DNA of 33,643 nt from Actinomycetota bacterium (lineage in GTDB: Bacteria; Armatimonadota; SYMT01): assembly GCA_005798285.1 (NCBI GenBank), contig SYKE01000283.1, forward strand, positions 1 through 33,643, read 5' to 3'. Positions within the stretch are counted from its first letter, which is position 1. Every line of letters starts with the position of its first letter. A program made the translations under genes and the position numbers. This document shows, piece after piece, positions 16,248-26,100 of this stretch. Below the pieces are notes generated by a model, which ran no database searches, was not told the origin of the DNA, and saw only the letters and a program-made list of their open reading frames with translations.

Positions 16248-19200
16248 TCAGAGGTGGCCTATGGGAACAATTGGGAGTTCATCGAGCCACAAATTGCGGC
16301 CATTCTCGAACTCTACCCGGCCGTCTCGAAGTTCCAACCAGGGGGAGTATCCTTCCGGTTCTTTCCGCCCCACCTTGAACACAATCATCGTGGCGCCCGA
16401 GAGGGGAATCCGGAGTTCGGGGAGGGCCGCTCCCGGTGGAGGAGCGACATCCGCGAGGGTTCGGCCTGCACGCTCGATCTGGAGCCGGGGCGTGGCCGGG
16501 GTTGGCACGCCGGGCACCAGGGGCTCGGCCCTGGGCATCAGCCTCAACCGGGTCACGCCTGGCGGCAAGAAGAGCGCGAAGTGGCACTCCGGGGGGAGCA
16601 TCAATCCTCGAGGGGCTCTGCCTGGCAGGCGCCGTAGCTGATTTCGTGCCGCGAGAACCAGAATGCAGGATGCGCCGGATCCCCGCCAGCGGTGGTCGCT
16701 GTCCGCCTCGTCCCAGGATCCCATCAGCCCATGAAGGTAGGACCGCAAGGCCCTTGCCTGCATGTCACGCGGGAAACCGATCAATTGCAGATCAAGGGAC
16801 TTCAGCGCGAGTTCGTTCTGGCCCTGGCTCAAGAGCCGGTCAGCACGCGCTTGTAGAAAGGCGCGGTATGGGTTCTCGCGCAGCTTTGAGTCGTCGTGGC
16901 TCAGAGCTGGAGTGCGTGCCACATGAATAGGTACGAGACCCTCTCGTCCGCCGGACACTTCTCCGTTCAGCAGTCGACTTCGGACCAGCGCCTCGCCGGA
17001 TCGAGTCTCGGTTGGAAGTCGCCACAGGGATGCTACGCCGGTTTCGGTCCGCACAAGCACTTCCTGGGCTGAGCCCGGACCAAACCGCAGGTCGCGAATC
17101 CGGGCGCCGGCGTTCCACACGGGAGCAACCATCTCCCCACTGCCGATGTCCCAGACAACCACTCGGCCATCGTCGGTTCCGCACGCAGCCACTCTGCCAT
17201 CCGCACTTATCGCGGCCGCAAACACGGCCGACGAGAACTGTCCGCCGGGTCCCACTCGCTTCCATCTCGGGACGTCAAAAAGGCTCACGGTTCCATCGTC
17301 GGCGCCCACCAGCAGCCGTCGACCATCATCGCTAAACCGGACGACCCTGACGACGGTGTCGTTGATCGGCGATGCCTCGGCGCGCCAGGTTGAAGTGCGG
17401 AGTACGGTCGCGCCACCGCCGCCGCCAATGGCCAGCCAGTTGCCGTCAGGGCTGTACTTGATTTCAACCGGATTGAACTCAACTTGCAACACACGCGGGC
17501 GCGAACCTGGGGCGAGGCGGATCTCAACCACCCGCCTCGAATTCCTGGATGTACACGCAATCGACTGGCTATTTGGCGCAAAAAGGAGGGTCGAGTCGAA
17601 GGTCAACGGTTCCGAGCCAAACGGCTCAAGTTCAAACCGGCCGGAAAGGATGACCTCTCCAGTTGCAACGGCCCAAACTCGGAATCGGCCATCCAACCGC
17701 AGCACGGCCACTTTTCGGCCGTCAGGGCTGGCTGCCAACGCACAGGATGGGCCCCCGATCGGGAGCCTGAACAACCGGTTCCCCTTTGGGGAATCCCAAA
17801 TCGAGACGGTCTCGTCATCCGAACTCACGGCTAACCAGCGTCCGTGTGGGTCGAATGCGATATCCACCACTCTACCATTGTGTTCGAGCGGGGCTGTGAG
17901 GGGCTTGAGGGTCCGCCAGGACCAGATGCGGGCGCTCCAATCAAAGTCGCACGTGGCGACAGCGTCGCCGTTTGAGCTGATGCTCGCGTCTCTTACGTTG
18001 CCGTATTCCCCCAGGATCGCATCCGGCATCTGGGGCGCCGCCCAATCCCAGCTTCGAAGGAGTCCCGTTCCGTCCAGCGTTACCAGAGTCGATCCGTCGG
18101 CGGAGAACCGGGGCTGTACCGTTGGCGCAGGATGAGGTAGATAGGGCGTCAATGGGGTCCCTGTCGTGGCATCCCAGACCCGTGCGCTCCGATCGTTGCT
18201 TGTCGTCGCGACCGCGGCGCCATCCTCACTCCACGCTAGCTCGCTGACGAAACCACGATGCTGAAGGGCTACAGCCGGGATTCGCTCGTGGGCCGGATCC
18301 CAGATCAGGGCTCGGTTGCCCAAATCGACGAACGCAACGCGGGACCCGTCGGGACTGAAGCTGGGACGATAGCGCAGGGCTGCTTCTCCCGCCGCAGTTC
18401 CCACGCGCTCACCCGTAGACGTATCCCAGACCAGCACGCGCCCGATTCCGCCGGTGTGGGCGACGGCGAGAAGACGAGTGGAGTTGGGGCTGAACCGAAG
18501 GTGATGGAGAAACGACTCCGCAGCGTGCTGGAGCTTTACCACGCGCTCCCTGAATGGCGGCCCCACAGAGGACTTTGGAGAACCTCCGGTAGCTGGGGGC
18601 GCGTTCCCTCGCGACGAATTCAAAATCGCGGGGAAGTGTCGAACCTCGATGGACCCTTCTTGCAACAGCGCAAGACGTGCGCCATCCGGTGAGAGGACCG
18701 CCACTCCCCGGACATTCTGCCCGGGTGAGAGCAAGTTGAAGCCCGAGCACAAGTCCCAAAGCCCCAGCACCGCATCCCCGCGCTGAAGCAGTACTCGCTT
18801 CCCGCCGGCGGACACCATGACCCGGTCGGGAAGGGTAGACAGCCGGATGGGAAGAGTGATCTCGCCTCCTCGCTCCAGATCGAACCACCGCAGCCCATCG
18901 CTCGTGACCACGATCAGACGAGTTGAGTCCGGACTAAAGGCCAAGGTGTCTCGCCCCGGAGCCACCCTGACTGGAGGGCTAAGCCATGCACCGGACAGAA
19001 TCTGGCGAGCCCTTATCTCCTTGCTGGGCAACTGAACCATTACCACAGACCCATCCGGACTGATGCGTTCACTTGCCTCGGCCAGACCCACACGTAACTC
19101 TCGTGTCACTCCGGGGCTGTAGCGGAGCAAAGCGCCGATTCGCAGCCGGTTCAGGTCATCTTGACCCGGGTTAGAGGGTCGGCCAATCGCAGAAGCAAGT

Positions 19201-21002
19201 TCCGCCAGGGCGCGAAACGGTTCCCCGATCCGGATCAGATTGGCCGCCGCGGAGGTTCTGATCGCCCCGAGCAAGCGATCGCCACGCTTCAGGCTCGCAT
19301 CCAACGCGATCGACTTCTGCCGGGCGATTCGAGCCTGCTCGGATGATCGCCGTTCCAGCCGAAAAGCACGGCTCGCCAGATCGAGCGCTCTTTGTTTCTC
19401 ACGGATGGCGGCTTGTCTCTGGATCCCGGCCTGTAGGGACGCGGCGCGCAGGGCCGTGTTCAACTCTGCTTGCTGTTCCGACAGCGTTCGGAGCACACTC
19501 GCGGCGGCGGTAGCCCTGGCCTGCGCTCGTCTTGCCGCGGACGCCTGATGGATGGCTTCCGCGGAGAGCGTGCCCAGAGCCACGATGACCAGCGAGGCGA
19601 GGCCCGTGGCTCGTGCAACTCCCCGATGGTAGGCTCTGCGCTGCCGACGGAGTTCTGCGTCCGGGAGATGGTCGTTCACCCACCGTCGATCAAATACGTT
19701 GGCGTAGATCCGGTTTCGAACCCTGAGGCGGCCGTTCTCGGAACGAACGATGCCGGCGAGTTTGAGCGACTCCAGGAGTGAGTCCCGGTCGCTGTCGGGT
19801 ATCGATCCTCGACGAAGGACCAGGCAGTAGCGGTCGAGGATTGCCGAGACCGCTTCGTCTCGCTCCCCCGATTTCGGATCAACCCGCAGGATCCGCTCCC
19901 GAACGAAGATCAGATTGTCATCAGAGTCTCGAGCAGCGGTATCAATGAAGAGTTCTCTGCAAGCCAGGTCTACCTCTCCCGCCCCGAGAAGCAATTCCTT
20001 GAGCCCGATTCGCCCTTTCCTGGCGCGCAGCCTGGTCTCGACCGTGAGGCATAGCCGTTGGGTCAAGTACGGGTGGCCGCCAGTCCAATGTAGTACTCTC
20101 CGCAGAATCTTCCTCGCCCCTGCTCCACGCAGTTGCGCAAAAGCTCTCTGCGCGAGGGAGACGACTGTTCGTGGTCGTGTCTTCCTCTCGGCCAGAGCCT
20201 CCGGGACGTCCGAAAGGAATCCTGCGGCGAGAGGAGCTGCCTCGTCACCGCTAAAGTCGGAGATGGCAATCCGGTGTCCGATGTTGAAGGGGGTGGTTCT
20301 CGGATCGCGAATGAGGTCCGACGGCGATGCAACACCCAGGATGCAAAAGGTAAGACGCTTCAACCGAGGATCGTCGGCGCGCCGGCTGTGACACTCGCGA
20401 ATGGCCGCGAAGAGCTCGTCGGTGGGAAACGGAAGGCTACGAACGGCGTCAATCTCATCCATGAAGACCACGAGAGATGGCGGCGCCGGAGCGGAGCCGG
20501 TGGCTGTGGTCTCCCGAGCGCAACCCGACGACTCGATCGCCTTCGGCAGTGCGACGTTTCTCAAACACGAAAGAAAGCGATGAAGGGGGGCCCTCCCGGC
20601 TTGTGCCTTCCAGTGATCGATGACGTCCGCCTCTATCCCAAGACGGCTCCCCAATTGCAGAACCAGACACTCGTACCATTGCTCCGGCGTGAGGTTTTGC
20701 CCGAGGCCTGAGAGGTCCAGAATGGCTGAGCGCACCCCAACGCTGCGAAGTCGAGTAGCTGTTCGCACCATCAGCGAGGACTTCCCCATCTGACGCGTGG
20801 TGAGTACGTAGCACACTTCGCCGAGGAGCAGCGAACTGAGCAGACGCCGGTCAGCCTCCCGCTCGACGTACGAGGGAACATCGTGACGCAGCACTCCCCC
20901 GGCTATGAAGAAGCTCTGTCCCGTAGCGCTCACAACGCGTGCTCTCTCCGGATCTCTGGCGGCGCCCGGCCATCCACCATTCTGTTCGCGGCCCGGACGC
21001 AC
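16248..21002 (-). CDS. AAA-like NTPase with membrane helix, coiled coil and WD40 propellers
   Basis: A 1584-aa protein. Residues 30-440 form an AAA-like (PF14516-type, STAND-related) NTPase. It opens with FFIAGGVLRHDVPSYVEREAD and has Walker A TRQMGKSSL at 69-77, Walker B SLVVFMDEID at 176-185, PFNIGHRIAISDF near 245, and GGHPYLTQRLC at 308-318. A membrane helix follows at about 463-483 (GVARATGLASLVIVALGTLS), then an Ala/Arg/Gln-rich coiled coil to about 580. At least a dozen WD40-like blades occupy about 610-1390 (SPDGSRVAFVDLGNRALIWD, SEDGAAVATTSNDRSARVWD). A helical segment and a small beta domain end the protein. The family is thought to couple ligand sensing by the propeller to NTPase switching. 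The start at 21002 is GTG; GTG at 20933, with GGAG upstream, is a good alternative. A CTGAGAG pair lies 36 bp upstream. Confidence 0.87.
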   Translation of the reverse strand: MRPGREQNGGWPGAARDPERARVVSATGQSFFIAGGVLRHDVPSYVEREADRRLLSSLLLGEVCYVLTTRQMGKSSLMVRTATRLRSVGVRSAILDLSGLGQNLTPEQWYECLVLQLGSRLGIEADVIDHWKAQAGRAPLHRFLSCLRNVALPKAIESSGCARETTATGSAPAPPSLVVFMDEIDAVRSLPFPTDELFAAIRECHSRRADDPRLKRLTFCILGVASPSDLIRDPRTTPFNIGHRIAISDFSGDEAAPLAAGFLSDVPEALAERKTRPRTVVSLAQRAFAQLRGAGARKILRRVLHWTGGHPYLTQRLCLTVETRLRARKGRIGLKELLLGAGEVDLACRELFIDTAARDSDDNLIFVRERILRVDPKSGERDEAVSAILDRYCLVLRRGSIPDSDRDSLLESLKLAGIVRSENGRLRVRNRIYANVFDRRWVNDHLPDAELRRQRRAYHRGVARATGLASLVIVALGTLSAEAIHQASAARRAQARATAAASVLRTLSEQQAELNTALRAASLQAGIQRQAAIREKQRALDLASRAFRLERRSSEQARIARQKSIALDASLKRGDRLLGAIRTSAAANLIRIGEPFRALAELASAIGRPSNPGQDDLNRLRIGALLRYSPGVTRELRVGLAEASERISPDGSVVMVQLPSKEIRARQILSGAWLSPPVRVAPGRDTLAFSPDSTRLIVVTSDGLRWFDLERGGEITLPIRLSTLPDRVMVSAGGKRVLLQRGDAVLGLWDLCSGFNLLSPGQNVRGVAVLSPDGARLALLQEGSIEVRHFPAILNSSRGNAPPATGGSPKSSVGPPFRERVVKLQHAAESFLHHLRFSPNSTRLLAVAHTGGIGRVLVWDTSTGERVGTAAGEAALRYRPSFSPDGSRVAFVDLGNRALIWDPAHERIPAVALQHRGFVSELAWSEDGAAVATTSNDRSARVWDATTGTPLTPYLPHPAPTVQPRFSADGSTLVTLDGTGLLRSWDWAAPQMPDAILGEYGNVRDASISSNGDAVATCDFDWSARIWSWRTLKPLTAPLEHNGRVVDIAFDPHGRWLAVSSDDETVSIWDSPKGNRLFRLPIGGPSCALAASPDGRKVAVLRLDGRFRVWAVATGEVILSGRFELEPFGSEPLTFDSTLLFAPNSQSIACTSRNSRRVVEIRLAPGSRPRVLQVEFNPVEIKYSPDGNWLAIGGGGGATVLRTSTWRAEASPINDTVVRVVRFSDDGRRLLVGADDGTVSLFDVPRWKRVGPGGQFSSAVFAAAISADGRVAACGTDDGRVVVWDIGSGEMVAPVWNAGARIRDLRFGPGSAQEVLVRTETGVASLWRLPTETRSGEALVRSRLLNGEVSGGREGLVPIHVARTPALSHDDSKLRENPYRAFLQARADRLLSQGQNELALKSLDLQLIGFPRDMQARALRSYLHGLMGSWDEADSDHRWRGSGASCILVLAARNQLRRLPGRAPRGLMLPPECHFALFLPPGVTRLRLMPRAEPLVPGVPTPATPRLQIERAGRTLADVAPPPGAALPELRIPLSGATMIVFKVGRKEPEGYSPWLELRDGRVEFENGRNLWLDELPIVPIGHL

Positions 21003-21037
21003 CTGAGGTCATCCCGCGCCAGTTTGTCCGGCGGACT

Positions 21038-21055
21038 CTCTCAGCACCCTCTCAG
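21038..21055 (-). promoter_or_regulatory. CTGAGAG-N4-CTGAGAG direct repeat (predicted BTAD/SARP operator)
   Basis: On the minus strand CTGAGAG occupies 21055-21049 and 21044-21038, with spacer GGTG and exactly 11-bp periodicity. It sits in the 67-bp gap between the BTAD regulator gene (stop at 21070) and the NTPase-WD40 gene (start at 21002). The flanks GCT before and A after the pair are shared with the distal pair upstream of the collagen-like gene. Confidence 0.68.
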
Positions 21056-21069
21056 AGCGGGCGGCGCCC

Positions 21070-22893
21070 TCATCGGCCCATTTCATTCTCCAGGTAGCTC
21101 CGATAGAGACCGCACCTGAAGGAGACTGCTCGCTCCGTTTCCCCGGACATGAGTCCCATACTTCTCAACCGGAAGAACTCCTCGCGGCCGACGCTCTTCT
21201 CGCCGGCGACCACCCGTTCGGTGGTGCGCCAGAGCTCCGGGTCGCGCCCCAGCAGTTCGTGGATTCTGACCAGGTGATCGCCAAAGGGCCCATCGCGCCG
21301 GGGCGCGGTTGCCTCGAGCCGGCCGAGATCTGTGGCGCCGCTGGCCAGTTCTCGCAGGCCACGACGTACCAGATACGGGTGTCCTCCCACCATTGCGACA
21401 AGTCTCTCGAGATCGGCAGTGCTCTTTACCGGGCTGCCGTGACGGCGATTCAGCGTCGACACCTGCTCCATCGTGAAGTCGACCAGTTGAAGCCGGATCC
21501 CGACATTGAAGGGAGAGCGGTTAGGGTCTGTGATGAACATGTGGGGTTCAGTGGCATAGGCAATCACCACGGTGAGCCGGGACCAGGGCCCGTCGGGATC
21601 GAAGGCCCGCTCGTTGTGCCACGAACGGATCAGTTCGAACACCTCGGTCCCAAAGCTATAGCTGAAGAGCCGATCTACGCCGTCCAGCCCCCACACCGCT
21701 GGAGACTCGCTGACGCGAAGCACTTCCTGTTTGAGGAAACGGCTGAAGGCCAGGTTGGGACCACCGAAGGAGACCCATTCGTCCCACCTGGGCTGGGGCA
21801 GTCCACTCTGCTCCGCGAGGCTATCAGCAAGTGAGTGCAGCAGCGCCGAGGCCGAGGCGAGTCGTTCCTCATTCAGGAGTCTGAAGTCGGTCCGGAAGGC
21901 CCTGGAGCCCTCCCGCCGGGCCTGATCCAACCCACGCGCCAGCAAAGACGACTTCCCGACCTGTGCCGTGCCTTTGAGGAGCACAATGCTATCGCGTCGC
22001 TCCAGCGATCGGCTCAGATCGTGGTCGGCGGCTCTGTCGATGTAGAACCGAGACGCCAGTGGAACCACCCCTCCCACAGGCTCAATCTCCGGCCCGACCT
22101 GGCTCCCTCGATCAGCCGCCACAAGAGCCGGCTGAAGCTGCAAATCGGGACTGTCCGGGAAGAGGAGCGCCAGTGTCTCTCGGGAGGGCCGAACGCTTAG
22201 ATCGTTCCACAGTCGGGACGCAAGCACTTCAAATTGCTTGCGAGCAGCAGCGACGTCTCCCCGCTTGAGATGGATTCGAATGATCTGACGGTGGGTCTCC
22301 TCGCGAGCCGCGTCGTGGCGAAGCGATGCCAGCGCCGCATCCAACCCGGCCTGGTATTCGCCGCGCTGCATCAGCAGGTCGACCAGGTGGTGAACCGCCT
22401 GAAAGTAGATTCCCTGCAGTCGCTCCTGCTCTGGGTAGACCCACTCCTCGTAACTGCCGGGCAGGAGCTTTCCCCGGTATCCAGCGACAACGCATCGGAG
22501 CGGACACTCGGGAATGGCGCCCGGAGGCAGGGTGCGAAACTGCTCCCACGCCTGAATCAGTTCATCGACATCCGTCGCAACCTCCGTCGCGCACAGGCTC
22601 ACGTTCAGCCGACCCGTCTTGAGGATGGATCCGTCGGGCGTACCCGGGGGCTCCAACTGAGACCGGAGGGCGGAGAGAGCAACACTTAGCTTGTGGCGGC
22701 CCGCGTCCCGGTGATCCTCCGGCCACAACTGGTCCGCCAGTTGTTCGCGGCTGTGCTCAACTCCGCGATGATAAGCCAGAAACCCAAGAAGCGCGCCAGT
22801 CTTCTGAGTTCGGAACCGGTCATGAATCGTGCGTTCGCCGACGATTCGCAATCCGCCGAGCATCTCGATTTTCCAACGGTGCACAGCCACCAC
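21070..22893 (-). CDS. BTAD (SARP-type) transcriptional regulator fused to AAA-like NTPase
   Basis: A 607-aa regulator. Residues 4-100 are an OmpR/PhoB-type winged helix (VHRWKIEMLGGLRIVGERTI, REQLADQLWPEDHRDAGRHKLSVALSAL). Residues 106-250 are the bacterial transcriptional activation domain (YRGKLLPGSYEEWVYPEQERL, LKRGDVAAARKQFEVL). Residues 275-600 are an AAA-like NTPase with Walker A KGTAQVGKSSL near 307, Walker B VWGLDGVDRL, SPFNVGIRLQLVDF and VGGHPYLVRRGL. The last three match motifs in the neighbouring NTPase-WD40 protein, so the two domains are paralogous. GTG at 22893 is chosen because GAGG lies 5 nt upstream and the fold begins directly after it. The frame continues to a GTG at 23001, an N-terminal extension of low complexity. 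It probably activates the downstream genes through the CTGAGAG pairs; nucleotide binding may gate its activity. Confidence 0.87.
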   Translation of the reverse strand: MVAVHRWKIEMLGGLRIVGERTIHDRFRTQKTGALLGFLAYHRGVEHSREQLADQLWPEDHRDAGRHKLSVALSALRSQLEPPGTPDGSILKTGRLNVSLCATEVATDVDELIQAWEQFRTLPPGAIPECPLRCVVAGYRGKLLPGSYEEWVYPEQERLQGIYFQAVHHLVDLLMQRGEYQAGLDAALASLRHDAAREETHRQIIRIHLKRGDVAAARKQFEVLASRLWNDLSVRPSRETLALLFPDSPDLQLQPALVAADRGSQVGPEIEPVGGVVPLASRFYIDRAADHDLSRSLERRDSIVLLKGTAQVGKSSLLARGLDQARREGSRAFRTDFRLLNEERLASASALLHSLADSLAEQSGLPQPRWDEWVSFGGPNLAFSRFLKQEVLRVSESPAVWGLDGVDRLFSYSFGTEVFELIRSWHNERAFDPDGPWSRLTVVIAYATEPHMFITDPNRSPFNVGIRLQLVDFTMEQVSTLNRRHGSPVKSTADLERLVAMVGGHPYLVRRGLRELASGATDLGRLEATAPRRDGPFGDHLVRIHELLGRDPELWRTTERVVAGEKSVGREEFFRLRSMGLMSGETERAVSFRCGLYRSYLENEMGR

Positions 22894-23109
22894 CCAGGCC
22901 TCGCTGAGGAGCAACCCAAGACGTCGGGGGAGCGACGATGGGACTAACTTTCCGCCAGCGAGACCCTGACCCCTTCTCTCGCGACGCGCCGATCGGCCCA
23001 CGGGGCGACGTGAGCCCAGGAGCGTTCCTCAAGCGGACCTCCTCACGGAGCGACGGCAGGTTGTGGGGGGCCGGTCGGCCAACGTGCCTGTGCACCGGAG
23101 GGCTGGCAC
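22894..23109. promoter_or_regulatory. Divergent intergenic region (BTAD regulator / symporter-hydrolase)
   Basis: About 216 bp separate the two divergent genes, or 108 bp if the longer regulator start is used. No CTGAGAG heptamer occurs here, so autoregulation of the BTAD gene through that site is not indicated. No other motif is defensible. Confidence 0.4.
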
Positions 23110-26100
23110 GTGAATCACCTGGATACCGCGGACTACGTGGTGGTGGCGCTGTTTATGTTGGGGATGCTGGGGATGGGGCTCTACTTCGCCCGCCAGCAAG
23201 AAAGCACCGAAGACTACTTTGTCGGGGGGCGAAAGATGCCCTGGCTTGCGGTGGGGCTTTCCACGCTCGCGACCCTGACATCGACCATCACCTATCTGGC
23301 CGTTCCCGGAGAGGTCATCAAGAACGGCGTCGGCTACTTCACCCAACTCGTCTCGGTGCCGTTCACGCTGGGAGTCCTCTGGTTCATCACGTTCCCGTTT
23401 GTAGCGAGCCTGCGCATCACCAGCGCCTACGAGTATCTCGAACGGCGCTTCGATCGGCGAGTGCGGCTTCTCGGCGCCCTGCTGTTCACCTGCAACGGCA
23501 TTGGTTGGATGGCCACGGTGGTTTACACCGCCGCCCGGGGCATCGCGGACATGACCCAGTGGAATGTTCAGGTGCTCATCCTTGGTCTGGGCCTTGTCGG
23601 CGTCGTCTACACCACCCTTGGCGGCATCCGGGCCGACATCTGGACCGACGTCGTGCAGGCGGTCATCATGTTCGCCGGAGCCTTTTTCACCCTCGGGTTC
23701 GTCGCCTTCGCAACAGGAACGAACCTGGGAGATTGGTGGGGAGACGCCAATCAGGTCCAGAAGACCAGCGTCACGGTATTCGACCTGAACCCCATGCACC
23801 GCATTTCCACCGTCGGCGTGGCGCTCAACGCCTTCTTCTGGCACATCTGCACCGCAAACGGCAGCCAGATCGCGATGCAGCGGATCTTCACCTTGCCGGA
23901 TTTGAAAGCCGCGCGGAAGTCGGCCCTCGTGAACGCCGTGGCGAACACCATGCTCAGTCTGCTGCTGGGAGTCTGCGGTCTCGCGCTCTTCTCCTTCTAT
24001 TCGCGAAAGCCTGAACTGCTGGCCGCCACGAAGCTCAATGTCGAGACGGGCAGCGGCGCCGACAGCCTCTTCCCCAACTTCATTGCGAATCAGTTGCCGC
24101 CCGCAGCCGGAGGCCTGCTGATCTGTGCCCTCCTGGCGGCAGCGATGTCCACCATCGACTCCGGGGTCAACTCTCTGTCGGCAGTCACCACTCTCGATCT
24201 GCTGGGCCAACCCAGCGACGGCTCCGGTGGAAAGCAGGAACTGGCGATCGCTCGACGCTACACGGTGGTTTTCGGAGCGTTGATCACGGTAGCGGCGCTG
24301 GGGGTGGGCGGGCTCCAGGCACGCGGCGCCAACATCATCGAGATCCTGCCCGCGGCGTTCAACTGGGCAGTCGGCCCGATGGGAGCTTTGTTCTTCGCCG
24401 GGATGTTCATTCGCCGGGCAACAGCGGCGAGTGTCATCCCGGCAGTGATCGTCGGCGGGATCCTGGCGCTGGTGCTGGCGTTGCTCAAGCCGCTCTGGAA
24501 CATCCCATTCTCGTTCGCGTGGGTCATTACGTACTCTTGTCTCACCAGTCTGGCCCTCACGTGGCTGCTCTCGTTGAAGAACCCGCTGCCGAGCACGGAG
24601 CCATTCTCCTTCCGAACCCTCACCCGAGGAGCATCCGCGGTTCTGGTGCTGGCGCTCCCTCTGCTGCTCCCCTCCTCCGCGTCCGCCGAGGTGACCGCGA
24701 TCCACGTCAGCAGCCGCGAACCGCTGAACGGCGGCCGGATCTATCCGGGGGTCGGCAGCTACGAGCGGCTCCGGGGACGCATCGACTTCAGCGTCGATCC
24801 CAGGGTGCCTGCGAACCAACCGGTGAGAGATGTGCGCCTCGCCCCGAGAGACCCGAAGGGCCGCGTTCGCTTCTCGGCGGACTTCGAGCTTCAGGTTCCC
24901 GTCAACCGCGAGCGCATGCGGCCCACACTCCTTTACGATGTGAACAATCGGGGCGGCATGACCGCGCCCGGGATGTTCAATAACGGAGCCGACGACTTCC
25001 TGATGCGTCAGGGCTACGCGGTGTTGTCGAGCGGATGGATCGGCGAGATGCTGCCCACGCCAGGGCGCCTTCGTCTCCACGTTCCCACGGCATCGCGAAA
25101 CGGCAAGCCCATCACCGGATTGGTTCGGGCGGAGATGGCGCCCGATGAACCCGCGAAGGTCCTGAGCATTGCCCACTGGGCCAACATGGGCAGCTACATT
25201 CCGACCGAGCGCGGCATTCGGAACGCCACCCTAACTGTCCGGGTACGCGAGAAGGATCCCCGGACCGCGATCCCAAGAGACCAGTGGTCGCTCCGTGTTG
25301 CCCCGATGGCGGCCGAGGGGTCTGCGGGACAACTTCCGTTGATTGAGTTGGAGCTCAACGCCGGTTTCCAGCCGGGACGGCTTTATGAACTCGTTTACGA
25401 AGCCCGGGATCCCATCGTCCAGGGGCTGGGTCTGGCCGGGATCCGGGATCTGGTCTCGTTCCTCAAGAGCGACGCCTCAGACAGGAACCCGCTTCGGGGG
25501 GCCAACGGCGAGCCGTCCATCCGCAAGGCAATCGGGTTCGGCGTCTCCCAGAGCGGCCGCCTGCTCCGCACCTTCCTCCACGACGGATTCAACGCCGACG
25601 AGTCCGGAAAGGTCGTGTTTGAGGGTCTGTTCCCCCACGTCGCCGGCGGCGGTCGCGGCAGCTTCAACCACCGCTTCGCCTCCCCCACCCGCCACTCCGG
25701 CCAGCACGATCACCACACGTATCCGGTCGACCGCTTCCCCTTCACCTACGGCGACTCGATGGACCCCTGGAGCAGCCGCACCGACGGACTACTCGCAGCC
25801 TCCCGTGCGTCCCAGACCATTCCGCGGATCATCCACACCCAGACGTCGGCCGAGTACTGGCACCGCGCGGCTTCCCTGGTTCATACCGACCCGTCCGGAA
25901 AGCTTGATGCAGAGCTTCCGGATAATGTGAGGGTGTACGCCTTCGGCGGCGCACAGCACGGCGCCGGCTCCGGAATTCCGTCTCCTCGTTCGCGGGGCTC
26001 CCTGTCCGCCAACCCCACCGACTATCGGCCCCTCCTCAGAGCGCTGCTTCTGGCGCTGGACCGCTGGATAACGGACGGATCAACACCACCACCCAGCGTC

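Noticed and set aside
14097-16637. 846-codon open frame on the plus strand
   Set aside because: It crosses three minus-strand genes with clear domains; its translation is Ser/Arg/Gly-rich without structure.
23029-25176. 715-codon open frame on the minus strand
   Set aside because: It lies antisense to the symporter-hydrolase gene and reads as charged low-complexity protein without any domain. Long antisense frames are expected in GC-rich coding DNA.
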